Notes under the pieces: model-generated
Told to the model about the DNA's origin: nothing
Databases searched by the model: none
The model's input: only the letters and a program-made list of their open reading frames with translations
DNA from: Bacillota bacterium
GTDB taxonomy: Bacteria; Bacillota; Clostridia; Lachnospirales; Lachnospiraceae
NCBI GenBank assembly: GCA_023390555.1
Contig: JAEWCQ010000023.1
Coordinates: 23,298-87,297, forward strand
Direction of reading: 5' to 3'
Length of the DNA: 64,000 nucleotides
In this document: positions 48,908 through 58,426 of the stretch, one piece after another
Numbering within the stretch: position 1 is the first letter of the stretch
Layout: the number at the start of each line of letters is the position of its first letter
Position numbers and translations under genes: made by a program

Positions 48908-49986
48908 TATCCTTCCTCAATTGCACGTAAAATTGCATTGTATATCCCGGTTGCAGCCTGCTTCTGATATTCCGGTGTATTCAAGCGGTTCAGCTCCTGC
49001 TGGTTTGTCATAAATCCAACTTCAATCAACGCTACCGGTACCTCTGATTCCCGAATGATGTAAATGTCATTTCCCGACACCAGTCCTTTATTGGCACTGC
49101 CCAGGGCTCCGGTCACTTCCTCCAGACAGATCTCAGCCAGATGTTTGGTGCCCAATTCTTCCTCTGATTTCTGCTCATCATACATAACGGCAGTTCCGCA
49201 AATACTGGAAAATCTACCGCTCTTCGTAGAATTGTTATGTATACTGATGAAGAGGTCCGCATGGGACTTATTCGCCAGCTGAACCCTTTGCTCAAAGGAT
49301 GGATTGCTGTCATCCGTGCGGGTGAAATACACTCCTATATTATGCTCTTTATCTTCATCCACAATCGCTTTCAGCTGCATTGCAATTGCAAGGTCTATGT
49401 CCTTTTCATAAATTCCCTGTTTCACAGCTCCCGGCGCCTTGCTTCCATGTCCGGCATCAATCACAACCACTTTATCATACACTTCCTGCGGTGTCAAAAA
49501 ATCCAGATAGAGATACTGTCCATCAAATGAACTGTCTACTTCAAATACCTGATCCAGCGCAATCTCCAGCACGCCTTCACCATTTTGGCTTTCATAATTC
49601 AGATTGTCGATATGATCGCTTTTCCCAATCATCGGATAGTCATACAGATATTCTCCTCCTGCATTGGGAATGGTGATCTTAATCGTCTGGGTAATGTAGG
49701 AATCCTCTATGGTAACATCGCCTTGCGAAACACCTTGCGGGAGTTCCAGCCGAAGCTGCTGGGAAAACGTCTCCTCCTCGTCAATCTCCTGTGCATTCGC
49801 AGTATTGTAATCCAGCATCTCCAGCCCCGTCATGTCAGCCGCCAGCTCCGTATCTTTCTGTTTTTTTAAAGCCGCTGCCTCTTCTGCCTTCAGATGGATA
49901 TCCGGAAAATAAAACAGGGCTGTGACAGTTACGGCCGCAAGAATACCGACAAAAGCCGTTACGAACCGAATCAGCTTCTTTTCCAT
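48904..49986 (-). CDS. N-acetylmuramoyl-L-alanine amidase (Amidase_3)
   Basis: 360 aa. N-terminal membrane anchor or signal (about 7-27), a beta-rich AMIN-like domain (about 70-165), then the Amidase_3 zinc domain: VIDAGHGSKAPG (His), Glu in GIYEKDID, SIHNNS (His) and the catalytic Glu in ALIEVGFMTN. It cleaves the bond between MurNAc and the stem peptide at the cell surface. Leftward operon with rdgB (4-bp overlap). Confidence 0.92.
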   Translation of the reverse strand: MEKKLIRFVTAFVGILAAVTVTALFYFPDIHLKAEEAAALKKQKDTELAADMTGLEMLDYNTANAQEIDEEETFSQQLRLELPQGVSQGDVTIEDSYITQTIKITIPNAGGEYLYDYPMIGKSDHIDNLNYESQNGEGVLEIALDQVFEVDSSFDGQYLYLDFLTPQEVYDKVVVIDAGHGSKAPGAVKQGIYEKDIDLAIAMQLKAIVDEDKEHNIGVYFTRTDDSNPSFEQRVQLANKSHADLFISIHNNSTKSGRFSSICGTAVMYDEQKSEEELGTKHLAEICLEEVTGALGSANKGLVSGNDIYIIRESEVPVALIEVGFMTNQQELNRLNTPEYQKQAATGIYNAILRAIEEGY

Positions 49987-49997
49987 ACTTACCCTCT

Positions 49998-51701
49998 TTA
50001 CCTTTCCTTTGTATATGCCTTAATGCACAGATTACAATTCTGAGACTCTTCTACATGCTCCCAGTTCGTACCCTGCGGACTGATATAACCTTCGCCGTCC
50101 GTCAGATCCACGTCCTGTGTACTCTCATCGGCTGCGTATTCAATTGCAAGCGGATGAACCGAATCCGGTGTGAGGATTTTCACAACGACTGCGAATTTTT
50201 CACCGGCCGTCACCTGAATATCCTGGTCAAAGGAAATGGTATAGTATCCGGCATTATCCAGCTTCCCTTCCGCCACTTTCTGTCCGTTTCCAAGTGAATC
50301 CACACTTTCAAACCGAGGCACCATATAAATTTCATACTCCGTGTTTTTTCCGGTAGCATAAAATCCTGCTGCCTCCACCGTTTCGTTGCTTCTTGCCGTA
50401 TAGACGTTTGCACCGTATGCACTGTCCTTATTATAGCCAAGCTGACCTACCCATCCACACAAATCGGCCTGATAGATCTGGTCATAATTATCTACGTCTT
50501 CCACCTCTGTGTATACCACATTGTGAACCGCAATATTGGTATCATAATAGGAAATGTAGAACACGCCTCCCTGTCCGAAATCACTTCCCCAGCTGTTCTG
50601 ACAGATAAATGCACCGTCCCCTTCCAGCCCGACAGAGAAGTTGTCCTTCGAATAGTTATCGTCCCATCCAATAATAACCACATCATGGTTCGGTTTTTCC
50701 TGTCCCAGATAGCAATATGCGTTTGTCTCACTGTTATAAAAAGAAGACTGGCTGTCCGCATTGCGAAGCGTACTGTAAATAGCAGTCTGGACTCCTCCGT
50801 ATTTAAATACGGCCTCTTTGATCTTATCCAGATTCTTGCTCTCGATAATCTGTGCCTCCTGCACGTGCTTTACCGCACTTAAGCCATCAACAGCCACTCC
50901 GTCATAAGGATCGTCTGCCTCATAAACGGGTCCCTGCCAGCTCATCAGATAAGCCATGCTCATCGTATACTGTCCGCCCTCATCCCCGATCGTTGAAAAA
51001 CTGTTTGCAAGCGTCATATGATCGGTCGAAAATGTATCGTTCTCTTCCGGCAAAAGGGAAGATTCGAGCGCTGTCAATGCGGAAAACGCCCAGCAGGTTC
51101 CGCGGTTTCCCTGATTCTTCACCAACGGATCTCGTCCTTTTGTCCGCAGGTCGTAGGAAACCGGAAGAATATTGGTCTCACCGGAAGTATTGGCTGCGGT
51201 GACCTGATTGGTATTAATGTCCCAACTGTAAGAATAGCCAAGCTTTTCGGCAATGAACTGCATCGGCACATAATTTTTTCCGCCGGAAGCCGTCATTGGT
51301 GAGAGCAGGTCGATCTCCTGATCGTCAAACAATGCAGCCGGGTTATCAACTGTCATCGTCAGCTGATCATCATATTTTTCTACCAGAAGCTGCACCGAAT
51401 TATAGAGATGAACGCTGCAATTAAAACTGTCCCGGATGATATCGGTTGCCATCATAATATTCAGATTATTATCCATATAGATGGAACCGTCTTTGTTTGT
51501 AAATAACTTATTATCAATCGCTGCCGTAAGTGTCTTTTCATTTACACTGCGCGCAATCATCGGATTCCAGTCGGCCGACTCCAATGTCGCGCCGCGGAAT
51601 TCATCAATTGACACGTAGGTCTGCATTCCGTTATAAAATTTAAAGAAAAATACGACTGCCAGTATCAGTGTGAATACTACATATCTTTTTGAATAACGCA
51701 T
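49998..51701 (-). CDS. Secreted papain-family (C1) cysteine protease with copper-amine-oxidase-like domain
   Basis: 567 aa. N-terminal membrane anchor (about 7-22), a Cu_amine_oxidN1-type wall-binding domain (about 55-175, with PMQFIAEKLGYSYSWDINTNQV), and a C1 peptidase domain. The latter has GNRGTCWAFSALTALES (catalytic Cys), NHDVVIIGWDD (His) and QNSWGSDFGQGG (Asn). A C-terminal lectin-like beta domain (about 430-565) follows. Such proteases are surface enzymes of gut clostridia. It lies 11 bp from the amidase gene, suggesting joint control. Confidence 0.88.
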   Translation of the reverse strand: MRYSKRYVVFTLILAVVFFFKFYNGMQTYVSIDEFRGATLESADWNPMIARSVNEKTLTAAIDNKLFTNKDGSIYMDNNLNIMMATDIIRDSFNCSVHLYNSVQLLVEKYDDQLTMTVDNPAALFDDQEIDLLSPMTASGGKNYVPMQFIAEKLGYSYSWDINTNQVTAANTSGETNILPVSYDLRTKGRDPLVKNQGNRGTCWAFSALTALESSLLPEENDTFSTDHMTLANSFSTIGDEGGQYTMSMAYLMSWQGPVYEADDPYDGVAVDGLSAVKHVQEAQIIESKNLDKIKEAVFKYGGVQTAIYSTLRNADSQSSFYNSETNAYCYLGQEKPNHDVVIIGWDDNYSKDNFSVGLEGDGAFICQNSWGSDFGQGGVFYISYYDTNIAVHNVVYTEVEDVDNYDQIYQADLCGWVGQLGYNKDSAYGANVYTARSNETVEAAGFYATGKNTEYEIYMVPRFESVDSLGNGQKVAEGKLDNAGYYTISFDQDIQVTAGEKFAVVVKILTPDSVHPLAIEYAADESTQDVDLTDGEGYISPQGTNWEHVEESQNCNLCIKAYTKER

Positions 51702-51713
51702 TTCTCTTCCCCA

Positions 51714-52865
51714 CTACTGCTTTTCACGTTTCGGCGGTTTCGGCCCCATAAACTGGTAAAAATAAGTCTTTAACATACCATTATAGATTTTCCGGTTCTT
51801 ATCCGCCTTTTTCCCAATGTATTTTGGCGCATCTTCATAACTGGTGATCAGATACATGGACCAGTCATCCAGTCTCCGGTATGCATCCCCGATCTGCTGG
51901 TACAGCCCCGGCAATGCAGCCTTTTCCTCCAGACGTTCTCCATACGGCGGATTCGTTATCACAAAGCCATATTTTTTCGGATGATTCAGCTGCTCAACCG
52001 GCCGCTGCTGGAAATGAATCAGCTCCTCCACTCCGGCCCGCTTTGCATTCTCCCGTGCTGCCTTCACGATCTCTCCGTCAATATCATAGCCCTGAATATT
52101 TACTTCAATATCCGTATCCACAAGTTCTTCTGCCTCCGAAACCGTATCATACCACAGTTGTTTCGGTATGAGGTTTGTCCACTGTTCTGCCAGAAATTCC
52201 CGGTTCATTCCAGGTGCCATGTTTGCAGCGATCATAGCTGCTTCAATTGGGAACGTACCGCTTCCGCAGAAAGGATCCACCAGAATGCGGTCCTTTCTCC
52301 ATGGCGTGAGCAGAATCAATGCTGCTGCCAGCGTCTCCGTAATCGGTGCTTTGCTTGAAAGTGTACGGTAACCTCTTTTATGGAGAGATTCTCCGGATGT
52401 ATCGAGGGTAACAGTTACTTCATCTTTTAACAGAAAAATTCGGACCGGATATGCCGCCCCGTTCTCTGCAAACCAGTCCACATGGTATTCCTGTTTCAAA
52501 CGCTCCACCATCGCCTTTTTCACAATAGACTGAATATCGGAGGGACTAAAGAGTTTACTCTTAATCGAAGATGCCTTTGTCACCCAGAATTTTCCATCCT
52601 CTGGTATATAGTTTTCCCATGGAAGTGCCTTGATTCCCTCAAAAAGTTCATCAAAGGTAACCGCACGGAATTTTCCGATTTTCAGCAGAACACGTTCTGC
52701 CGTGCGCAAAAATACGTTAGCACGGCAGATTGCTTCCGCATCTCCCTCAAAGGAGACTCTTCCGTCTTCCACTTCTGTTATTTCATATCCAAGATCGTAG
52801 ATCTCTTTTTTTAAAACTGCCTCAAGTCCAAAATGACATGGTGCAATCAGTTCTTCTTTTTTCAT
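51714..52865 (-). CDS. Class I SAM-dependent RNA methyltransferase, RlmL/YpsC type
   Basis: 383 aa from the ATG at 52865 (GGAG at seven bases); 21 in-frame codons upstream lack a ribosome site. N-terminal ferredoxin-like and THUMP domains (1-160), then a Rossmann methyltransferase with DPFCGSGTFPIEAA (SAM loop) and the target-base motif VITNPPYGER. This N6/N2-type NPPY motif and the THUMP domain match 23S rRNA guanine-N2 methyltransferases (YpsC, RlmL N-terminal half). Confidence 0.92.
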   Translation of the reverse strand: MKKEELIAPCHFGLEAVLKKEIYDLGYEITEVEDGRVSFEGDAEAICRANVFLRTAERVLLKIGKFRAVTFDELFEGIKALPWENYIPEDGKFWVTKASSIKSKLFSPSDIQSIVKKAMVERLKQEYHVDWFAENGAAYPVRIFLLKDEVTVTLDTSGESLHKRGYRTLSSKAPITETLAAALILLTPWRKDRILVDPFCGSGTFPIEAAMIAANMAPGMNREFLAEQWTNLIPKQLWYDTVSEAEELVDTDIEVNIQGYDIDGEIVKAARENAKRAGVEELIHFQQRPVEQLNHPKKYGFVITNPPYGERLEEKAALPGLYQQIGDAYRRLDDWSMYLITSYEDAPKYIGKKADKNRKIYNGMLKTYFYQFMGPKPPKREKQ

Positions 52866-52950
52866 TCTGTTTCTCCATTCTGTTAATACTATTATATTAT
52901 CTTTTAGACCGTCGACTGTCAATCTCATTTTTCCCTATAAATCAACCGTT

Positions 52951-53241
52951 TCAGCCATTTAATGAACTGATTCCTCCGACAAGTGTATACACCTCATATC
53001 CCATTCTGGCAAGCTTACGCGATGCCATCATACTAAGACTTCCGTGTTCACAGTAAAGTACAATCTTTTTATCCTTTGGAAGGGAATTTACCCATCCTGA
53101 CATTTCATCATACGGATGATTCTGTGCGCCTTCAATATGAAAGTTCTGGTAGTCGCTTTTGTCTCGAAGATCTATGATATACGTATCTGCCCTTGCCCGC
53201 ATGTTCCACAACTCACTGATTCCAATTGTCTTAAAATTCAT
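52951..53241 (-). CDS. Single-domain rhodanese-like protein
   Basis: 96 aa, one rhodanese domain. The active-site loop reads LYCEHGSLSMMAS, with the persulfide-forming Cys; IDLRDKSDYQNFHIEGAQN is the CH2A-type motif before it. It handles sulfane sulfur in the cytoplasm. It stands alone with its own ribosome site. Confidence 0.9.
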   Translation of the reverse strand: MNFKTIGISELWNMRARADTYIIDLRDKSDYQNFHIEGAQNHPYDEMSGWVNSLPKDKKIVLYCEHGSLSMMASRKLARMGYEVYTLVGGISSLNG

Positions 53242-53323
53242 ATAGTTCCTCCTGCTGACTCAACCTGATTTTAAAAGCATAAATTTATGTATCAAAATCC
53301 AGGTCCCTTCTGTTTACATGAAA

Positions 53324-53356
53324 ACAGATTACAAAGATGTTCTTTGTAATCTGTTC
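53324..53356 (-). terminator. Perfect 15-bp terminator hairpin
   Basis: AACAGATTACAAAGA - three bases - TCTTTGTAATCTGTT; minus strand continues UUUUC. It closes the transcript of the small Ser/Asn-rich gene. Confidence 0.85.
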
Positions 53357-53403
53357 TCTTGCCTTATTATATGCTGTACAACATTTTTGGTCCCTGCGTC
53401 AGA

Positions 53404-53664
53404 TTAATCTCTGCAGTTGTCAGATTTTCCCGAATATTTGTCAGATGATTTGTTACTGTAACTGTCAGATGACTTGTCACTGTAACCGTCTGATGACTTA
53501 TCGGATGTCTTATTCGAGGACTTGTTCTTTGAACTGTAAGAGTTGTAGCTGTCTTTTGCGTTTTCGCCATAGCTGTCATAGCTGTTCTTAGAAGAACTGC
53601 TGCTTACAGAATTAGAATAGCTGTTACTTGATTTGTTGTTTGCATATTCATTGTTTTTTGCCAT
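53404..53664 (-). CDS. Low-complexity Ser/Asn/Lys/Asp-rich small protein
   Basis: 86 aa from the ATG at 53664, preceded by AAGGAGG. Almost the whole protein is Ser, Asn, Lys, Asp, Tyr and Gly in imperfect repeats of the type SDKSSDSYSNKSSD. It has no signal peptide and is hydrophilic, probably disordered. A strong ribosome site and a perfect terminator suggest high expression, perhaps a stress or sporulation-related protein; no function can be assigned. Confidence 0.7.
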   Translation of the reverse strand: MAKNNEYANNKSSNSYSNSVSSSSSKNSYDSYGENAKDSYNSYSSKNKSSNKTSDKSSDGYSDKSSDSYSNKSSDKYSGKSDNCRD

Positions 53665-53845
53665 AATGCTGCCTCCTTTTTGATGCCACAAGAATCTCTT
53701 TTTTCTCTTTACTCTTGTCTGGTACAAAAATATTATGGCAGGATTGAGGTCATATTATTCATGATTTCTCTTGCTTTTCTATTCAAATTTCATACAGATT
53801 TACCATTTTTTTATTTTTTTAATTCTGCAATTGTCCAAATATGTC

Positions 53846-56233
53846 TTATAATTCCTGCATCATTTCCCACGGTACGATTTTTCGGATTTTTGCAGAAGAC
53901 AAAATTGCAATCAAAACTGCCCAAAGGACAATTCCAAAGATGATCCCTCCCATATATACAATACTGATGTACATGCTACACCTTTTTATTCCAAACATTC
54001 CCAGACACAGTATAAAGGAAGGATTCACACCAAACCATGCAAGAATACATCCGAGCACGGCTCCGGCCAATACAGTCGGGATGTAGCTCATCGTCATCTG
54101 AATCATCAGCTGTCCTGTCGTATACCCCAGAGCTTTATAGATACCGATCTGTCTCTGATCACGCACTGACTGCATCCGGATAAGAAGCATCAGAACCATT
54201 GCAATGACCAGTATGACAGCTGTCATCATGACAATACAGAGCACTTTCATAACGGCTACAATAGACTCCATGGTGGCTGAAACATAATTTTGATAATTTG
54301 TAATTGTCACAGATTCATCTGCCAGTATTTCCTGCAGCTGATCCATGACAGAATTCAGATCAGAATTATTATCTGTATAAAGATACAGGCTGGCAGGAAT
54401 AACACCTGGATTCAGCCGCTGCATACCTTCCTTCGTAATCATCCCTTTTCTCCCCAGATGATTAATCCCCTGACTGAGACCGACAACCAGATAATCTTTG
54501 CTCACTCCGTTCATTTCCAGATATACCACGTCTCCGACGGCTGCACCCAGTTTCCCCATCATAAGCGTGGTCAGCATGATCTCATTGTCATATTCCGGCC
54601 TTCTGCCGTCAATTACGTTGTCGATTTTCAAATCCTTCGTATCATCGTAGATATCGCAGTTTACGGTGACCTTATTATCTCCGTATCTGCAGGATATATC
54701 CTCTGAGGAGTATTCTATAATCTGATGGATGCCATCTGCAGAAGCCGCTTTTTGTTTGATTTCTTTTACCTTTTCAGGCAAAGAACCGATATCCTCTCCG
54801 TTCACATCCACGGTGATATCCGGCATCTCAAACCCGGTTATTTCAATCATCTTATCCTTTTCAATCGCAAAATTCTGATAGATTACCACTGCCTCATTTG
54901 CACAGAAAGAAAGTAATACGATCATAAGGCAGACAACGATGTTCTTTTTTTTATGATATACGATATTCTTGATTCCGATTGCCAGATTCAACGGTAAACG
55001 CACGGTGTCCAGTCGAATGCGGTTCTTTCTGAAATTATGCGCATAAATCCCATTGCGCAGCGCATCCAGCGGAGCGATTTTTTTATATCTTCTGGCGCAG
55101 ATCAGCACTGCCAATAACATAAGGACAATTGCAAGGGCAATACTGAATACGGCACTCCTCAGATCAAAGCCCATTTCCCAGCGTAATCCGATTGAGGCAG
55201 ATAAAATACCTCCAATATAATTTGCCGAACAGGTAGCGCCGAATAATCCTGCACCGGCCCCCAATACACTGATTATCATGAACTCCAGCACGGTGGCTAT
55301 GATCATTTGACGGCTTGTGTATCCGGAGGCCTCCAGCATGCCTATATTTTTGATATTCATCTCAATGGAATTGCTTACATTAAAATGCACAATAATCAGT
55401 GAAATAAAAATCAACAATATGGAAAAAACGGTCAAAACACCCATAAACATATTTGCGGTAACAGAAGTTCCGTATTTCATAATATCATAACTTAAAGACC
55501 AGTTTACGGTATAAGTAAAGTCGGGTATCTTTTCTTTCAAAATCATTGATATTGTTTCTTCAAAGTTTTCCGTATCATAACCGCCTCTTAGTTTTGTACG
55601 ATATATGGTTCCCTCATTTCCCCATTCTTTTCCATATGCCTGAAAGTTCTCTGAAGAAATAAAACATTTTACTGCCGACATATTCATTGGAGTTGAAAAC
55701 ATAACGTCCTCAGTGAAACCATAGATTTCAAAAGTATATGTCTGACCCTGATAATTCAGATAAATGATATCTCCCGTCTTGTATCCCAAACCAGCTTCCA
55801 TATAATACGGGAGGATAATCGAATCCGTTTTCCATTTCTCTCCTTCATCAATCAGCTGAATCGTGGAAAGCTTTCGGTCTGCTTCCCTGTTCAGAAAAAA
55901 GAAATCCAGCTGGTCTGCTTCCTGTTCTGTTTCTTCTCCATCATAGAATTTTACTCCGCTAGCATGAATCACCTTCTCCTTCTCCTCATATGCTGTTTCT
56001 TTCCTCTGATTCAGGATGGTTTCAATTTCATCCGTATGCGCATTCATGGTAAGCAGGAAATAGTCGGCTCCGTTTACCACTTTATTCCGGTTGTCAATCA
56101 CTCTGTTCATGTTCGAGAGCACGGAAATGCCGGTATAGAGCAGAAGTGTTGCCAGTGCCACCAGAAGAAACAGAATTGCTGCATTTCCTTTTTTCTTTTT
56201 GATATTGTCTCTTGCAATTAAGAAAAGGCCCAT
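53846..56233 (-). CDS. FtsX-like ABC transporter permease (BceB/MacB type)
   Basis: 795 aa. One N-terminal helix, a large extracytoplasmic domain (about 40-240), three helices with FtsX signatures (about 255-390), a fourth near 425-445, a second extracytoplasmic domain (about 450-650) and three C-terminal helices with a second FtsX module (about 660-790). This 1+3+1+3-like plan fits transporters that remove or sense cell-envelope antibiotics. The ATPase gene precedes it by 1 bp and a two-component system lies upstream. Confidence 0.88.
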   Translation of the reverse strand: MGLFLIARDNIKKKKGNAAILFLLVALATLLLYTGISVLSNMNRVIDNRNKVVNGADYFLLTMNAHTDEIETILNQRKETAYEEKEKVIHASGVKFYDGEETEQEADQLDFFFLNREADRKLSTIQLIDEGEKWKTDSIILPYYMEAGLGYKTGDIIYLNYQGQTYTFEIYGFTEDVMFSTPMNMSAVKCFISSENFQAYGKEWGNEGTIYRTKLRGGYDTENFEETISMILKEKIPDFTYTVNWSLSYDIMKYGTSVTANMFMGVLTVFSILLIFISLIIVHFNVSNSIEMNIKNIGMLEASGYTSRQMIIATVLEFMIISVLGAGAGLFGATCSANYIGGILSASIGLRWEMGFDLRSAVFSIALAIVLMLLAVLICARRYKKIAPLDALRNGIYAHNFRKNRIRLDTVRLPLNLAIGIKNIVYHKKKNIVVCLMIVLLSFCANEAVVIYQNFAIEKDKMIEITGFEMPDITVDVNGEDIGSLPEKVKEIKQKAASADGIHQIIEYSSEDISCRYGDNKVTVNCDIYDDTKDLKIDNVIDGRRPEYDNEIMLTTLMMGKLGAAVGDVVYLEMNGVSKDYLVVGLSQGINHLGRKGMITKEGMQRLNPGVIPASLYLYTDNNSDLNSVMDQLQEILADESVTITNYQNYVSATMESIVAVMKVLCIVMMTAVILVIAMVLMLLIRMQSVRDQRQIGIYKALGYTTGQLMIQMTMSYIPTVLAGAVLGCILAWFGVNPSFILCLGMFGIKRCSMYISIVYMGGIIFGIVLWAVLIAILSSAKIRKIVPWEMMQEL

Positions 56234-56234
56234 T

Positions 56235-56990
56235 CTACCACCCCATTTCAGCTAAGAAACGGTGCAATTTTTCATGTCTGGCACGATCCCCCGGTATATA
56301 GTCGCCAAGATTCTCTTCATCCAGGATCACGCCGTCCTGCAGATACAGCACCCGGTTTCCTCTTCTTGCTGCCTTAATATCATGTGTGACCATGAGAATC
56401 GTCTGCCCCTGCCGGTTCATCTCTGTTAAAATATCCAGAACATGTGCAGTATTTCCAGAATTCAAAGCACCTGTCGGTTCATCTGCAAACAGAGCAGACG
56501 GCTGGTTAATAATTGCGCGCACCAGTGCAACTCTCTGCGCCTCTCCGCCGGAAAGCTGCGCCGGATATTTTTGGTATACCTCTTCTGGCAGCCCGGCTTT
56601 TTTTAACAGCTCCTTCGCTCGCTGTACAATCTTTTTCCGGTCTTTACTCATCAGCAATCCGCTGACCAGTATATTATCCAGTACGCTCATGGTATCATTC
56701 AGGAAATTCTGCTGAAATACAAATCCGCAGTTCTTCCTGCGAAAAACAGCCAGTTTATCGTTGGAATACTTTGAGATATCCTCACCTTCAAAGCAGATAC
56801 TTCCAAGGGTAGGCCGATCCATACCGGAAAGTGCATACAACAAAGTGCTCTTGCCGGAACCGGAATTCCCCATGATGACGGCGAAATCTCCCTGATGAAT
56901 CGATATATTCAAATTTTTTAATACATGCTGCTGAACACTCTCATTGGAAAATGTTTTACATAAATCTTTTGCTTCTAAAATCGTTTTCAT
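56235..56990 (-). CDS. ABC transporter ATP-binding protein (LolD/BceA type)
   Basis: 251 aa from the ATG at 56990 (AAGGAG); earlier in-frame codons cross the promoter region. Walker A GNSGSGKST, Q-loop FVFQQNFL, signature LSGGEAQRVAL, Walker B ALFADEPTGALNS and the His switch VTHD are all intact. It powers the adjacent FtsX-type permease. It has its own upstream gap after the kinase gene, so it is likely induced by that two-component system. Confidence 0.93.
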   Translation of the reverse strand: MKTILEAKDLCKTFSNESVQQHVLKNLNISIHQGDFAVIMGNSGSGKSTLLYALSGMDRPTLGSICFEGEDISKYSNDKLAVFRRKNCGFVFQQNFLNDTMSVLDNILVSGLLMSKDRKKIVQRAKELLKKAGLPEEVYQKYPAQLSGGEAQRVALVRAIINQPSALFADEPTGALNSGNTAHVLDILTEMNRQGQTILMVTHDIKAARRGNRVLYLQDGVILDEENLGDYIPGDRARHEKLHRFLAEMGW

Positions 56991-57059
56991 AACCTGATTC
57001 TCCTTCCTATGAAAACATAGATTATGTCTTACTTTCTGAGAATCAGAATTTGCCCAATT

Positions 57060-57102
57060 AAGGAAAAAAATAAAGCCCTGATCTCTCAACCATGACTTTA
57101 TT
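57060..57102 (-). terminator. Terminator-like hairpin between kinase gene and ABC operon
   Basis: Minus strand AATAAAG...CTTTATT followed by UUUUUUCC, with a long loop. A second small inverted repeat (AATCTGA/TCAGATT) lies at about 57130-57149. Together they separate the two-component genes from the transporter. Confidence 0.55.
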
Positions 57103-57169
57103 ATAACAATCATTTCCAAAGAAGTCTTAATCTGAATCCAATCAGATTCTTACCCAATCCTTAAATCTG

Positions 57170-58426
57170 TCACACTTTGCGTAAAAACAGATTCACGACA
57201 AAACCCTGATCATTGTAACATTCCATTCCGCCATACATATGATCCATAAAATACTTTGCCAGGAAAAGACCGAGTCCTGCTCCGCTCTTTCCTTTTCCAT
57301 TGGACCCCCGGAAATATTTTTCTGTGATAAGCGGAAGATCTTCTTCTGAGACTCCTTCTCCATAATCCCTGATTTCAAGTACGATTCCTTCAGCCTGTTC
57401 CTGAAATGAGACATCGATCTGCGTTCCTGCATACTTGAAAGAATTATTGATAATATTATCGATTACCTGCTTGAATCGAAGCTCATCCATATAAATCAGA
57501 CATTCGGGGACTTGATTTTTGACCCGGATATTCTCGTAATATTGCAACTCATCAAACATCGCAAGAATATGCGTAGACGGTTCCTCCACTGATTCAACTT
57601 TCAGATTATTTAATTCTTCCAATGTTGCATGAAACATATTTCCAATCAGCTGGTCAATCATATCGGACTTCTGTTCTATAATTTCGGCTTTTTCCAGTAT
57701 ATCTCTTTTTTCCGACTCGTTCTCACTCTTGCATGCCTTCACTTTCAGGACTTCACAGGTTGCTTTGATTGTTGCAATCGGTGTTTTCATATCATGCGAC
57801 AGTTCTGCCACAAGCTCCTTCTTACTGACATTCGCCTGATACTCGTTTTCTCTGGCAGTTTTGAGTTCCTCGCGCATCAGGTCAAAACTTTCCGTAAAGA
57901 CACCAAAATAATTATTCTGATTGATAGAAAGCGGTACATCCAGATTGCCCTTTGCAATGTTTTCTGCAAAATGCTTCAGCTTCTGAAAAGGCCGGATATA
58001 AAAATAATAGATCAAGCCTATGACTAGATAACCGGCCAGCAGCAAAGCGATACTCGCCTGTATCATACGGTTTTTAACAACAAGACATATCTCATCAAAC
58101 CGATCTCCCTCTCCGGAAAGCACGATTTTTCCGAGCAAACGATCATTCGCTTCATAATCCAGTATGATTTTGCTGTCTACAATGGCTGCCATGACCTCAC
58201 CCTGATAGTCTGCATCTGTTTTCAAATAAATCCGACAATCATAGAACTGCTCCAGACTGCCCCTGTCTTTTCCATCATCCAGTTTCTCCACAATCTGTTT
58301 ATAGACTCCGTTTAAAGCGGAACTGTCAATGACAGGATACGATTCATTCCAGATCTTTTGGACATTGACGCCGACAAATACGGCCATAACTATTGTAAAA
58401 AGGATCGTAAGATATCTGATTTTCAT
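57170..58426 (-). CDS. Sensor histidine kinase of the ABC exporter locus
   Basis: 418 aa. Helix about 5-22, extracytoplasmic sensor of about 115 residues, second helix (about 130-155), HAMP (about 155-205), HisKA box with AELSHDMKTPIATI and a HATPase domain (NNIINNSFKYA, GAGLGLFLAKY). The medium-sized sensor differs from BceS kinases, which have almost none, so it may detect ligand directly. Start overlaps the regulator stop by 4 bp. Confidence 0.9.
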   Translation of the reverse strand: MKIRYLTILFTIVMAVFVGVNVQKIWNESYPVIDSSALNGVYKQIVEKLDDGKDRGSLEQFYDCRIYLKTDADYQGEVMAAIVDSKIILDYEANDRLLGKIVLSGEGDRFDEICLVVKNRMIQASIALLLAGYLVIGLIYYFYIRPFQKLKHFAENIAKGNLDVPLSINQNNYFGVFTESFDLMREELKTARENEYQANVSKKELVAELSHDMKTPIATIKATCEVLKVKACKSENESEKRDILEKAEIIEQKSDMIDQLIGNMFHATLEELNNLKVESVEEPSTHILAMFDELQYYENIRVKNQVPECLIYMDELRFKQVIDNIINNSFKYAGTQIDVSFQEQAEGIVLEIRDYGEGVSEEDLPLITEKYFRGSNGKGKSGAGLGLFLAKYFMDHMYGGMECYNDQGFVVNLFLRKV

